DNA of 64,000 bases from Burkholderia paludis. Lineage in GTDB: Bacteria > Pseudomonadota > Gammaproteobacteria > Burkholderiales > Burkholderiaceae. The DNA lies in assembly GCF_000732615.1 (NCBI RefSeq), contig NZ_JPGL01000012.1:124001-188000 (forward strand). The letters are read 5' to 3'. The notes under the pieces are model-generated. The model had not been told where the DNA came from. It saw only the letters and a program-made list of their open reading frames with translations, and ran no database searches. Within the stretch, counting starts at the first letter, position 1, and each line of letters starts with the position of its first letter. Positions 53,899 to 64,000 of the stretch are shown here, in pieces. The position numbers were made by a program, and so were the translations under genes.

Positions 53899-54882
53899 TT
53901 AGTTCGGCGACTTCAGCGGGATGATCGTTTGACGCAACAGCTGGAAGTACGGGCTCGTCGAATACGGGACCATTTCTTCGGCGTAGTACCACCAGAAGAA
54001 CCCGCCGACGAAACGCGGATCGGTCATGCTGTCGACCATCGGATAGTACGTCTTGATCAGGTTCTGCTGTACCGAAGCGGGCGCGGAGGTTTCCGAGGTG
54101 CCGATTTCACCGAAGCCGACCTTCGCGTTCGGGAAGATGCTTTCCAGCGCCGAGAAATCGTTCGTCCACGTCGGATTCAGCCCCGGGCAATCCTGATACG
54201 GGTAGTAGCTGAACAGCGCGTAGTCGGCCTGCTGGCGAACCGTCGAGGACAGGAAGGTGGTCGGCCACGTCTTCCAGTAATCCTGCGGCTTCTCCCAGCA
54301 GTTGTTGCCCTTGCTGTCGTCGTTGTAGTACAGCGTGATGGCCGTCTTGCCGCCGTTCGATTTGACGATCGTGTTGGCCGCGGCAACCATCTGGCCGATC
54401 TGCTGCTCTTCCGAGTTGACCACGGTGTTCGAGCCGTCCGGGTCGTTACGCAGCCATTCGCCGTTGATTTCGTTGGCGATCTCCCAGACGTCGACGGTGT
54501 TCTTCAGTTGCGACACCAGTTCCTGCGTGCGGGCCTGGTAAACCGAAAGCGTCGTCGGGAAATAGTAAGAATCGTAGACCTCGCCCATCACGTACGCGAC
54601 GGCATGCAGACGCAGCAGCGGCGCGTAGTAGTCGGCGGCCGACGTACCCGGATCGAACACCACGCGCACGGTGGGCTTGTACGGCAGGTTCTGCAGCGAC
54701 GCGATGATCGCGTCAAGTTGGGACAGGTCGTCGAGGGTCACACCGTAGACGGGATTCTTCAGAGGTTCGACCTGGGCTTCGGCGGGCCGGGACAACGGCA
54801 TCAGTGCGGCACCGGCAACGCATGCGGCAATGGCCGTACGCGAGAGATTTTTCGTCAGTCCTTTCAAAACGCTTTCCTTCAA
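53899..54882 (-). CDS. exported clan GH-A-like glycoside hydrolase
   Basis: Secreted protein of 327 residues. A signal peptide (about 1-36, cleavage near AEAQV) precedes a TIM-barrel domain. The acid/base Glu is probably in VDVWEIANEINGEW (about residue 140), and the nucleophile Glu in AKVGFGEIGTSE (about 252), placed as in clan GH-A enzymes. The end FFWWYYAEEMVPYS supports that fold. It is convergent with nfrA-like and 39 bp from it. It probably trims or cuts the exopolysaccharide. Family number not assigned. Confidence 0.8.
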   Translation of the reverse strand: MKESVLKGLTKNLSRTAIAACVAGAALMPLSRPAEAQVEPLKNPVYGVTLDDLSQLDAIIASLQNLPYKPTVRVVFDPGTSAADYYAPLLRLHAVAYVMGEVYDSYYFPTTLSVYQARTQELVSQLKNTVDVWEIANEINGEWLRNDPDGSNTVVNSEEQQIGQMVAAANTIVKSNGGKTAITLYYNDDSKGNNCWEKPQDYWKTWPTTFLSSTVRQQADYALFSYYPYQDCPGLNPTWTNDFSALESIFPNAKVGFGEIGTSETSAPASVQQNLIKTYYPMVDSMTDPRFVGGFFWWYYAEEMVPYSTSPYFQLLRQTIIPLKSPN

Positions 54883-55242
54883 AAAGTAAGAAGAAGCGCG
54901 ATTTTAGACGAAAATAAAAGATAATTATCCGACGATAAAGAAAGTTGCGAGCCCTAAAAAATGTTTAGGATTATTATCCAAATTGATGCAATCACGGCCT
55001 TCGATCGTGCGATTACTACGCAATACTTATTGATTGCACTGCAGCATCGCGGCGGGATGCCGGCACATGAAATATGTCGAGGCTCGCCATGCTCGAGCGG
55101 CGCATTCACGAGCCGTGCGCCGGCACCCGGGAGGCACGCGTGCGGCGCGCACGGCACGCTCCGCACACGCCCGGCACGGCACGTTTCCGGCACGGCGCCG
55201 GCGAGTCGATGCAGGCCGACACAAACCGGGACGGGCAGCGGC
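54883..55242. other. AT-rich promoter region of the glycosidase and gap to the next gene
   Basis: The first about 140 bp are AT-rich and hold the promoter of the 53899 gene, with an inverted repeat CCTAAA-N5-TTTAGG (54953-54969) and several TTATCC words. The remainder is GC-rich and contains nothing recognisable. Confidence 0.5.
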
Positions 55243-55623
55243 TCAGCCCTTGAACCGCCGCAGACGATGCATGATCCAGAACGCAAAGCCCGCCACGGCG
55301 CCGAGACACACGAACGCCAGGAACCCGAGGGCGGCCGACAGGCTCGCCTTGAAGAGATCGTCGTTCCAGATGGCGGTGTAGATCGCATAGGTGGCGATCC
55401 ACGTCAGCAATCCGGTCACACCGCCGCACAGACACGACGCAACCAGGGAGACGCGCCAGTATTTGACGACCAGCAGGTATTGCGGGATCGCAAACACCGC
55501 CGTGCCGAAGCAGGCAATGGGAATCGAATATTCGAGCGAGCCGGGATCGCCGGTGAAGTACGACCACAGCAGGCCCGGCACGAGGGCCGAGAGCGCAAAG
55601 GCGAGAAAAGGTATCTGACGCAT
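55243..55623 (-). CDS. four-span membrane protein, unknown function
   Basis: A 126-residue inner-membrane protein. Hydrophobic segments lie at about residues 5-23, 31-51, 57-78 and 92-117, and the C-terminus is basic (MHRLRRFKG). It starts MRQIPFLAFALSALVPG. I do not recognise the family. It lies alone between the exopolysaccharide genes and maeB. Confidence 0.65.
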   Translation of the reverse strand: MRQIPFLAFALSALVPGLLWSYFTGDPGSLEYSIPIACFGTAVFAIPQYLLVVKYWRVSLVASCLCGGVTGLLTWIATYAIYTAIWNDDLFKASLSAALGFLAFVCLGAVAGFAFWIMHRLRRFKG

Positions 55624-55960
55624 CGGTGCAGGCAGCCGTTCGCTGCGGAAAGTCCATCGATGCCGGTCGCGAGGCCGGCGCGGGCCGCACGATCATACTT
55701 GCACCGGCGCCGATGCGCTTCCCTCACGCCGCGACCGCGCCGGCCCGGGCGCGTCGGACCGCGTCGCCAACGCACGGCCATGCGTCGCGCGAGCCGGTGC
55801 GCCCGGACGGATGCAATGGCGATGGCGATGGCGATGGCGATGGTGATGGCCATGGCGACGCGCACCGCGAACGAAGCAACCCGCGCGAATCGCCGGCGGG
55901 CGGATCGGGTGCGTGCGAACGCCCGCACACCCGGAGAGCCCGCCCCGCGACGGCGTCCGC
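55624..55960. other. intergenic region with hexamer repeat
   Basis: A 337-bp gap between maeB and the membrane protein. It contains a hexamer tandem array at 55816-55857. Nothing else was recognised. Confidence 0.6.
55816..55857 (+). repeat. tandem hexamer repeat (seven units)
   Basis: Four copies of ATGGCG, then ATGGTG, ATGGCC and ATGGCG. The 42-bp array lies about 100 bp after the maeB stop codon (minus strand) and is prone to slippage. Confidence 0.92.
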
Positions 55961-58261
<2,301 letters not shown>

Positions 58262-58336
58262 GTTTTCGGTCCGGGCAAGGGCGCCAGGCCAGTCCCGGCG
58301 CGATCCATGAAGGGCATTCTAGGGATCCGCCATAAC

Positions 58337-58380
58337 GTGATGATTCTGTTTTAATATCAACCCATCACTTTTTCCTGATG
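58337..58380. promoter_or_regulatory. candidate LysR operator between maeB and its regulator
   Basis: The divergent gap contains GTGATG (58337-58342) and CATCAC (58363-58368) as inverted arms, overlapping a second dyad ATCA-N8-TGAT (58364-58379), and an AT-rich TTTTAATAT stretch. Placement between divergent genes fits a LysR binding region. Confidence 0.4.
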
Positions 58381-58396
58381 AGTGCATGACCAGTCA

Positions 58397-59368
58397 ATGA
58401 ATTTTGACGCAACCGACGTGGTCAGGCGGCTGGGCGCGCGCCTGAAGATGCGGCATCTGGTGCTGTTGCTGCAGATCCGCCAGCACGGGTCGCTGACGCG
58501 CGTCGCCGAGCACATGGCCAGCAGCCAGCCGGCCGTGACGAACGCGCTGTCGGAGCTGGAGAGCATGTTCGGCACGCCGCTGTTCGAGCGCTCGTCGCGC
58601 GGCATGCGGCCCACCGCGCTCGGCGCGGTCGTGCTCGAGCGGGCGCAGGCGATGCTCGAGGATCTCGACCACCTCGCCCGCGAGATGGAGGCCGTCGCCG
58701 CCGGGCATGCGGCCCATCTGCACATCGGCGTGATTCCGTTCATTTCCGGCCAGATGCTGTCGGCGGCGCTCAAGCGCCTGCAGGCGCGCATGGAGCGGCG
58801 CCTGACCGTGACGATTCACGAAGGCACCAGCGATCAGCTCCTGCTGCAGCTGAAGGACCACGGCGTCGACATCGTGATCGGGCGGGCGTCGGCGGTGATC
58901 GATCCGGGCCAGGCGTCGTTCGAGGTGCTGTACCGGCAGCAGCCGCGCATGATCGCGAGCCGGCGTCTGGCCGCGAAGCTGGCCCGCACGCCGCTCGACT
59001 GGCACAAGCTGCACGCGCTCGACTGGATTCTCGGCGCGCCGCATACGCCGATGCGCGAGCAGGTGGCCGACCTGTTCCTGTCGGCCGGCATCGCGCCGCC
59101 CGTTCCGATCATCGAAAGCTACTCGTCGAAACTGATCGGCGAGATGATCGCGTCGAGCGACGAGGCCGTGTCGATCGTGCCCGCCGATATCGCGGAAGAA
59201 CTGGTGCGGATCGCCGGCGTGGCGATCGTGCCTTACTCGCTCGTCTGGACGCTCCCGCCCATCGCGCTGTTTACCCGCGCCGCCGGCTCGCATGCGCCGG
59301 CGCGGGATCTGCTGGTCGACGCGTTGCGCGAGGTCTGCCGGGAGACTTACGGGGATGGGCAGCGCTAG
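58397..59368 (+). CDS. LysR-family regulator, probable maeB regulator
   Basis: LysR-type regulator of 323 residues. The N-terminal winged helix is visible in MRHLVLLLQIRQHGSLTRVAEHMASSQPAVTNALSELE (shown by its parts HGSLTRVAEHM and SQPAVTNALSELE), with FGTPLFERSSRGMRPT as the wing. The co-inducer domain (about 100-300) includes HIGVIPFISGQ and GVDIVIGRAS. The start is uncertain: ATG 58397 is taken, but GTG 58382 is in frame. This domain pattern resembles the CbbR/GbpR group. It is divergent from maeB. Confidence 0.88.
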   Translation: MNFDATDVVRRLGARLKMRHLVLLLQIRQHGSLTRVAEHMASSQPAVTNALSELESMFGTPLFERSSRGMRPTALGAVVLERAQAMLEDLDHLAREMEAVAAGHAAHLHIGVIPFISGQMLSAALKRLQARMERRLTVTIHEGTSDQLLLQLKDHGVDIVIGRASAVIDPGQASFEVLYRQQPRMIASRRLAAKLARTPLDWHKLHALDWILGAPHTPMREQVADLFLSAGIAPPVPIIESYSSKLIGEMIASSDEAVSIVPADIAEELVRIAGVAIVPYSLVWTLPPIALFTRAAGSHAPARDLLVDALREVCRETYGDGQR

Positions 59369-59388
59369 GGGTTCGGGAGCCTGCGCGC

Positions 59389-59781
59389 GTGCAACTGGCG
59401 CGGCGCTCGCTGGAAACGCACAAGACGGAATCCACGAGCACCGGCAACGCGTCCGGCGCCCCGGTCGGCGCCGCCGATTATCACCGGTCGACTTCGCCCG
59501 GCACGCCCGTCCTGCTGAGCTCTCACGGATCGTGGTCGAAGGCGTGCGTCGCGCGCTTCACGCCGCAGGTCACCGTGGTGCAGCAACCGCTGCACGGGAA
59601 TCTCGACATCCGGGAAGGCGACTACGAGATCGGGCACGACTCGCGATGCGCCGGGCAGATGGTTCACGGCACCCAGGTTTTCTACACGCCCGACGCGAGC
59701 TTCAAGGGGCAGGAAACCGTTCGCTATATCGCCGACAGCGTTCCCGGCGTGACCCGCACCGCGTTGATCGACGTACGGTGA
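59389..59781 (+). CDS. Ig-like-domain protein, probably missing its signal peptide
   Basis: A 130-residue frame whose second half looks like an exported Ig/cadherin-like single domain: SSHGSWSKACVARFTPQVTV, QQPLHGNLDIREGDYEIG, HGTQVFYTPDASFKGQETVRYIAD and VTRTALIDVR. The two Cys residues could form a disulfide. The first 35 residues lack any signal peptide and have shadow-frame composition, so the gene may have lost its proper 5' end or be frameshifted near 59500. It begins 21 bp after the LysR gene. No function assigned. Confidence 0.5.
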   Translation: MQLARRSLETHKTESTSTGNASGAPVGAADYHRSTSPGTPVLLSSHGSWSKACVARFTPQVTVVQQPLHGNLDIREGDYEIGHDSRCAGQMVHGTQVFYTPDASFKGQETVRYIADSVPGVTRTALIDVR

Positions 59782-59916
59782 CGGCGGCGGCTCGCGGCCG
59801 GCCGACGTTGCCGCCGCGACAGCCGGCTGCCGTCGGACACCTGCGTATGAATGACCGCTCGGGCCCGCCGGCGGCGCTCGCGCGCCCCGGCGCATACCCG
59901 GCGCACCCGTGTCAGG

Positions 59917-60594
59917 CTACTTGCTCGCGGCGAGGCGCCGCATGATTTCCGCACGCTCGGCGCTCAGCACGTGATCCGAGCCCTCGCCGCGGTCGTAGCG
60001 CCGCGTCGTCCGGTACGAAAACCGCTTCGCGTACCGACCGGTGGCGGGATCGAACGCCCATGCGTCGACGACGAACAGGTGCTTGTCGAAGTGACTCTCG
60101 TGGTCGGCCCACTCGAAGTCCGCCCGCACGAACAGCGGATACGGCGACACGTCCGGCACGTTCCACATCGCGCGGTCGGCCATCTCGGTTTGGGTCACCT
60201 CGGGCATCAGGTTCTCGAACTTGCCGTTCGCGCCGTAGCGCAGGATCGCCACGCGCTCCAGCATCGAGCTGCCGCCGCCCGAGAACATCCCCGAGAAGAA
60301 CACCCACGCGCCGCCCGATGCGATCGGCAAGCGTTCCGAGCGCGGCATCAACCCGAACTGGTAAAGCTCCTTCGGGGAATTCGGCACGGGCGCGGCCGGC
60401 ATCACGAAGCACGGCGCACGGTCGGGCAGCACGCAGAGTTTCACGCCGGACAGCGGGAGCCCGTCGCTATCCTGCCGCCCCTCCGCCTGCGTGAAACGCG
60501 GGAAGGTCGTTTCGCCGGCCACGGCTCGAACACCGGTGAGCCCGATGATGGAAATGCCGAGGATCGCCCCGAGCGCCTTGATGTACCCACGCAT
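59917..60594 (-). CDS. exported protein of unknown function
   Basis: A 225-residue secreted protein with a signal peptide (about 1-25, cleavage near AVAGE). The mature part has no recognised domain. It contains a paired-Cys segment (KLCVLPDRAPCFVMP), a Gly/Ser stretch (FFSGMFSGGGSSMLERV), and an Asp/His-rich region (ADHESHFDKHLFVVDAW). The remaining sequence suggests beta-rich structure. It stands alone between the Ig-like gene and the MerR fusion. Confidence 0.75.
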   Translation of the reverse strand: MRGYIKALGAILGISIIGLTGVRAVAGETTFPRFTQAEGRQDSDGLPLSGVKLCVLPDRAPCFVMPAAPVPNSPKELYQFGLMPRSERLPIASGGAWVFFSGMFSGGGSSMLERVAILRYGANGKFENLMPEVTQTEMADRAMWNVPDVSPYPLFVRADFEWADHESHFDKHLFVVDAWAFDPATGRYAKRFSYRTTRRYDRGEGSDHVLSAERAEIMRRLAASK

Positions 60595-60706
60595 GCACCT
60601 GCCCCCTTCTCTCGTTTCTTGAAATCGGCAGATTGTCGATGATCCGGCCGCGCCTGTCGAACGATCGGCGGCGGCCGGTCATGGCCAGGCGCGCGGGCAG
60701 GCGCCG

Positions 60707-62599
60707 TCAGACGGTGGCCAGCGTCAGGCGCGCGGGGGACGCGCCGATACGCAGCCCGTCGGCACGGTTCGCGAGATAGCGCCGGTTCAATGCATCCGGC
60801 GTCCACGTGCTGCTGTGGCTGAAGCCGAGCGCCGCGAGCCGCACGGCCAGCGCGTCGGGTTCGAAGAAACTCTTCCACGGCTCGCCGTGCGCGGCCAGGC
60901 GCGCCGTCATCTGCTCCATCGTGATGCGCATGAGCGGCGGCAGGTTCGCGAGCGGCATCACGTATTCGAACAGCACCGCGCTGCCTTTCGCGCAGCCGGC
61001 GATGAAGCGCAGCGTGTCGATCACCGCGGCCTCGTCGAGGTACATCGTCACGCCGAGCCAGCTGAACACGGCCGGGGCGTCGGCATCGAAGCCGGCACGC
61101 GCCAGGCCTTCCGCGAGGCCGACGCGCTCGAAGTCGACCGGCACGAAACGCAGCGACGGCGGCGGCGCCATCCCCGCATCGCGCAGGCGGGCCTGCTTCC
61201 ATGCCTGCGTCGCCGGGAGGTCGACCTCGAAGACCCGTCCCGGCGCATCGGGATGCCGGAACGCGCTCGTATCGAGCCCCGCGCCGAGCACCACGTACTG
61301 GCGGACGCCGCGCCCGAGCGCATCGGCCCACACATCGTCGGCCAGCCGGCTGCGCACGACCACCGTGCTGCGCAAGCCCACGGTCATCGGCTGGCGGAAC
61401 TTGTCGAGGTTGTCATGCAACGCCTGCACCTCGGCCGCGCCGAGGACGGTCAGCGCCACCGGATCGTCGAGCACCAGCGGCCGGTCGAGCAACTGGTGCG
61501 CGGCGCGCTGCGTGGCCACCAGCAACGCGCTCGGCTTGGGTCCGGCATTGACCGGCGTGGCGCCGTGGCCGACGAGATGCGCCCTGTTCAGATAGGCCAG
61601 CAACGCGTCGTCCAGGCCCAGGCCAAGTTGCAGGTCCGGTTCGCGCATCATCGCGTCGCGCACGCGCGCTTCCAGCGCCGCGTCGTCGCCGCAGAAGCTG
61701 TCGACAAACAGCTGCTCCCAACGCTTGACGACGGCCTGCACCGGCGCCGCGGCGACGTCGACGTCCGCGTCCATCAACGCCCGCAGTTCCACCACCAGCG
61801 CCGGCCACGCGCGCCGCTCCGCGCTCGCGAACTGGCGCCGCCGCACCTCGTCGGCCTGCGCCGGATCGAGGTACCTCGCGAGCAGCGCGCAGCGCGCATG
61901 CGTGAACGCCGCGTCGATCCACTCGAGCATCTCCGCCGTGATGCCGACGATCTGCCGCGCGCGCGGCTCGCCAAGCTGCATCGCCATCAGCTTGGTTGCA
62001 AGCGTCGGGTCGTTGCGGGTCATGCTGACCACGAGCCGGACCCAGCGCCACGCCAGTGCCTGGGCGGCCTCGCTGTCGGGCGGCAGCGCCTGCTGCCCGG
62101 CCGCGCGGACCTCGTCGACCAGCGCGGCCCATGTCGGGTCCGTCGGCGCGATCGTGTCCGGCCCGGATGCCAGCAGCGCATCGAGTTCGTCATCGTCGAG
62201 ATGTTTCTGAATCATGTTCATCAGCTCCAGGGCGTTCAGCCAGTCGGTCTCCGTGGTCTCGCCGCCGGCGGCGATCATGTCCACGAGGTATCGGAGGTGA
62301 CGACCGAGGCGCTGCGCACGCGCTGCCTGCGCGTCGAGTGCCGCGATCTGGCGCTGCAGAAGCTCGAGCGGCGAGCCGGCCAGGTGCCCGTCGAGGCTGG
62401 CCTTGATGTCCGGAAGCGCGTACCCGAACCGTTTCAGCGCCTCGATCCGGTGCAGCCGGATCAGGTCGTCGCGCCCATACAGGCGCGCGCCGCCGTCGCT
62501 GCGCAGCGACGGCGACAGCAGCCCGATCGCATCGTAGTGATGCAGGGCCCGCACGCTCAATCCCGCCTTCTTCGCCAGATCGCCGATCTTCAGTCGCAT
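60707..62599 (-). CDS. MerR-type regulator fused to an LCM/TIGR00027-type methyltransferase
   Basis: A 630-residue fusion. Residues 1-70 are a MerR helix-turn-helix (LKIGDLAKKAGLSVRALHHYDAIGLL, read as IGDLAKKAGLSVRALHHYD plus the wing). A coiled-coil (about 80-130) and a TipAS-like helical domain (about 140-330) follow. From about 345 to the end is a SAM-dependent methyltransferase of the leucine-carboxyl-methyltransferase type: VVVRSRLADDVWADAL, YVVLGAGLDTSAFRHP, VFEVDLPATQAWK and FSWLGVTMYLDEAAV. Such an enzyme-regulator fusion may sense its own substrate. The ATG at 62599 starts the HTH. A dyad just upstream could be its operator. Confidence 0.88.
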   Translation of the reverse strand: MRLKIGDLAKKAGLSVRALHHYDAIGLLSPSLRSDGGARLYGRDDLIRLHRIEALKRFGYALPDIKASLDGHLAGSPLELLQRQIAALDAQAARAQRLGRHLRYLVDMIAAGGETTETDWLNALELMNMIQKHLDDDELDALLASGPDTIAPTDPTWAALVDEVRAAGQQALPPDSEAAQALAWRWVRLVVSMTRNDPTLATKLMAMQLGEPRARQIVGITAEMLEWIDAAFTHARCALLARYLDPAQADEVRRRQFASAERRAWPALVVELRALMDADVDVAAAPVQAVVKRWEQLFVDSFCGDDAALEARVRDAMMREPDLQLGLGLDDALLAYLNRAHLVGHGATPVNAGPKPSALLVATQRAAHQLLDRPLVLDDPVALTVLGAAEVQALHDNLDKFRQPMTVGLRSTVVVRSRLADDVWADALGRGVRQYVVLGAGLDTSAFRHPDAPGRVFEVDLPATQAWKQARLRDAGMAPPPSLRFVPVDFERVGLAEGLARAGFDADAPAVFSWLGVTMYLDEAAVIDTLRFIAGCAKGSAVLFEYVMPLANLPPLMRITMEQMTARLAAHGEPWKSFFEPDALAVRLAALGFSHSSTWTPDALNRRYLANRADGLRIGASPARLTLATV

Positions 62600-62632
62600 G
62601 GTTTTCCCGGTCGTCGGTATCGACCTTAAAAG

Positions 62633-62647
62633 CTGACGTAACGTCAG
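62633..62647. promoter_or_regulatory. perfect dyad, candidate MerR operator
   Basis: CTGACGTAACGTCAG has perfect 7-bp arms around one base. It lies 34 bp before the fusion gene start, in an AT-rich promoter stretch (AAGGTCGATACC on the coding strand). Confidence 0.55.
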
Positions 62648-62782
62648 GTGCAAGCGAAATCGACGGGGAGCGGCCCCGGCCGCATGAACGCAGTCTCGAC
62701 CGCCGCATTCCGCGCGCTCGCGCCGCCCCGCCCCGCCGGCAACGACGCATGCGCGGCCGCCCGCCGGGCAGCCGCGCGGCGG

Positions 62783-63307
62783 CTAGCGGCCCGCCTGCGT
62801 GCCGGACGGCAGCGGGCCGACCGGTCGCTCGTACAGCGCCCAGACTTCGCCGTCCGTCTTCAGTCCCGCGCGGACGAAACCCAGCGACTCGTAGAACGCG
62901 CACAGCGTCGTGTTCGCGGCGGCGCAGTCGAGCCTCACCCAGTGCCGGTTCGACGCGCCGATCTGCCGCGCGCACCAGTCGAGCATGAAGCCGCCGAGCC
63001 CCTGCCCATTGCAACCGCGTCGCACGCTCAGCCCGTGTACGTAACCGGCGATCGGCTCCTGCGGCCCCCAGTGCCGGTCCTCGCCGAAGCCGAGCGAAAA
63101 CGTGCCGACCGGCGTGCCGTCCAGCTCGACGACATACACGTCCTTCTCGCGGACGTTGTTCCGCACCCAGGCCTCGGAAAATCCGTCCCCTTCCCTGCCC
63201 CATGCATGGTCGCCGTACGTCACCTTCTTCGCATGCGCATCGTTGCGTATCGCGGTGAGCACCGGCACGTCCTCTTCCGTTGCGCGGCGGATGCTTTTCG
63301 AAACCAT
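62783..63307 (-). CDS. GNAT-family N-acetyltransferase
   Basis: Acetyltransferase of 174 residues. The acetyl-CoA pyrophosphate loop is RRGCNGQGLGGFML (about residues 95-108), preceded by strand AGYVHGLSV, and followed by VRLDCAAANTTLCAFYESLGFV, the canonical motif B. It starts MVSKSIRRATEEDVPVL, an N-terminal GNAT pattern. Substrate unknown. It is 64 bp downstream of the Ivy-like gene on the same strand. Confidence 0.88.
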   Translation of the reverse strand: MVSKSIRRATEEDVPVLTAIRNDAHAKKVTYGDHAWGREGDGFSEAWVRNNVREKDVYVVELDGTPVGTFSLGFGEDRHWGPQEPIAGYVHGLSVRRGCNGQGLGGFMLDWCARQIGASNRHWVRLDCAAANTTLCAFYESLGFVRAGLKTDGEVWALYERPVGPLPSGTQAGR

Positions 63308-63371
63308 GGTTCGTCTCTCCGTTGATGCGTATCGGTGAAGGGAAACCCGCCCGCCGCCGCCGGCTCGCGGA

Positions 63372-63950
63372 TCACGACTTCCTGCAAAAGATCCTGGCGT
63401 CGTCCGTATCGATCCTCACGGGGTAGGCCTGCTCGATCAATGCCCGCTCCGCGCCGCTCGGGTTGCCGATCCACACGGGCACGCAGCGGTTGACCAGCCG
63501 TCCGGCCGTGCGGTGCGACTCTTCGTCGTAAAACAGTGCAACGTTCGTCACGCCGCACTGGTGCGCCTGGCAGGCGTGATAAAGCCACTCGCGCGACGCC
63601 CCGACTTTCCACAGCGCGCCCTCCGTCGCGGGGCCGCTCAGCAGGCGTGCGCGCAGCGCGGGCGAACCCTGGCCGGCCTGACGCAGAAAATCGTCGAACG
63701 CGGCCGATACCGTCCGGCCGATCGCCGTCCCGTATTGATCCCCGTCCGGGTCGACGAAATTGAAGATCTCCGTCTTGTATCGGGAGCTCGCCGGCGTGAT
63801 GTCCTGCGGAACCGGCGCTTCGCTCCTGGCCTGACCGTGACACGCCAGCGGGAACGCCAACGCCGCCCACAACAGGACGGACAGGCCCGGCAAGGGGGAC
63901 ATTCCGGCGCCGCTGCCGGCGCGCATCGTGTTGCCGCGATCTCGCTTCAT
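63372..63950 (-). CDS. Ivy-like periplasmic lysozyme inhibitor
   Basis: Exported protein of 192 residues. A signal segment (about 8-40, cleavage near CHGQA) is followed by a domain with the Ivy hallmark of a short disulfide loop, CQAHQCGVTNVALFYDEESH, close to the CKPHDC loop that plugs the lysozyme active site. Upstream is RLLSGPATEGALWKVG and downstream RLVNRCVPVWIGNP. The ATG at 63950 was chosen as it begins a normal signal peptide; an earlier start at 63995 cannot be excluded. It probably protects peptidoglycan against lysozyme. Family assignment is by motif only. Confidence 0.62.
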   Translation of the reverse strand: MKRDRGNTMRAGSGAGMSPLPGLSVLLWAALAFPLACHGQARSEAPVPQDITPASSRYKTEIFNFVDPDGDQYGTAIGRTVSAAFDDFLRQAGQGSPALRARLLSGPATEGALWKVGASREWLYHACQAHQCGVTNVALFYDEESHRTAGRLVNRCVPVWIGNPSGAERALIEQAYPVRIDTDDARIFCRKS

Positions 63951-64000
63951 TCTTCCATGCAACCTTTTCGACTCGTTGTTGGCGTGGCGATCCACGCACA

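Noticed and set aside
53899..54882. A specific glycoside hydrolase family number for this protein
   Set aside because: Only the clan-A-like placement of two Glu residues is visible. Naming a family would need an HMM search.

Overview
The window is high-GC DNA (about two-thirds G+C, with G/C-ending codons nearly everywhere) and reads as a Burkholderia chromosome, most likely of the cepacia complex. Support comes from the DUF4148 protein, a second groESL operon with a CIRCE operator, a giant ESPR-type autotransporter, and many LysR/AraC regulators with divergent targets. The replicon cannot be told from the sequence. No rRNA, tRNA or CRISPR was seen.

Layout. 1-2625: end of an aliphatic-sulfonate-type ABC importer (binding protein and two permeases). 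2616-4535: a sigma-54 activator and a class II aldolase with a readable -24/-12 promoter and upstream dyad. 4900-8354: secreted lipase, then groES-groEL with promoter, CIRCE and terminator. 8561-12273: a bufferin-type (DUF2282/MNIO/DUF2063/DoxX) metal-binding RiPP operon with an extra unknown gene inside it. 12466-14180: AraC regulator and LysE-type exporter. 14263-16604: a decayed IS6-family element followed by an AT-rich type VI secretion remnant (PAAR, periplasmic TPR protein, two gene fragments). 16633-21014: AraC/O-methyltransferase pair, a structured leader with a 14-codon uORF, small proteins, an EIIA-Ntr-like protein and a degenerate acetylglutamate-kinase-like protein.

21072-25795 is a family 2A encapsulin locus: rhodanese, serine acetyltransferase, XRE regulator, shell protein, and a cysteine desulfurase with a long disordered cargo-loading domain. 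A 13-bp sequence is repeated upstream of both parts of the locus. Together these genes make cysteine, strip its sulfur and store that sulfur in a protein nanocompartment.

25796-31235 holds secreted hydrolases, a DUF4148 protein and a cytochrome P460. 31236-41897 carries a 3069-residue autotransporter built from about 92-residue repeats, divergent from an orphan response regulator; the block is flanked by diverged direct repeats. 42096-45932: SDR/LysR pair, PNPOx-like protein, microprotein and aminotransferase. 46290-54882 is an NfrB/NfrA-like exopolysaccharide cluster, with a c-di-GMP-type MshEN synthase, an outer-membrane export protein, a DUF2334 deacetylase-like protein, TIM-barrel proteins and a candidate sigma-54 promoter. 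55243-63950: membrane protein, malic enzyme with LysR regulator, exported proteins, a MerR-methyltransferase fusion, GNAT and an Ivy-like lysozyme inhibitor.

The most interesting systems are the encapsulin sulfur compartment, the bufferin operon with its extra gene, the sigma-54 circuit at 2616-4724, the leader RNA at 18386-18549 and the repeat-flanked autotransporter block.
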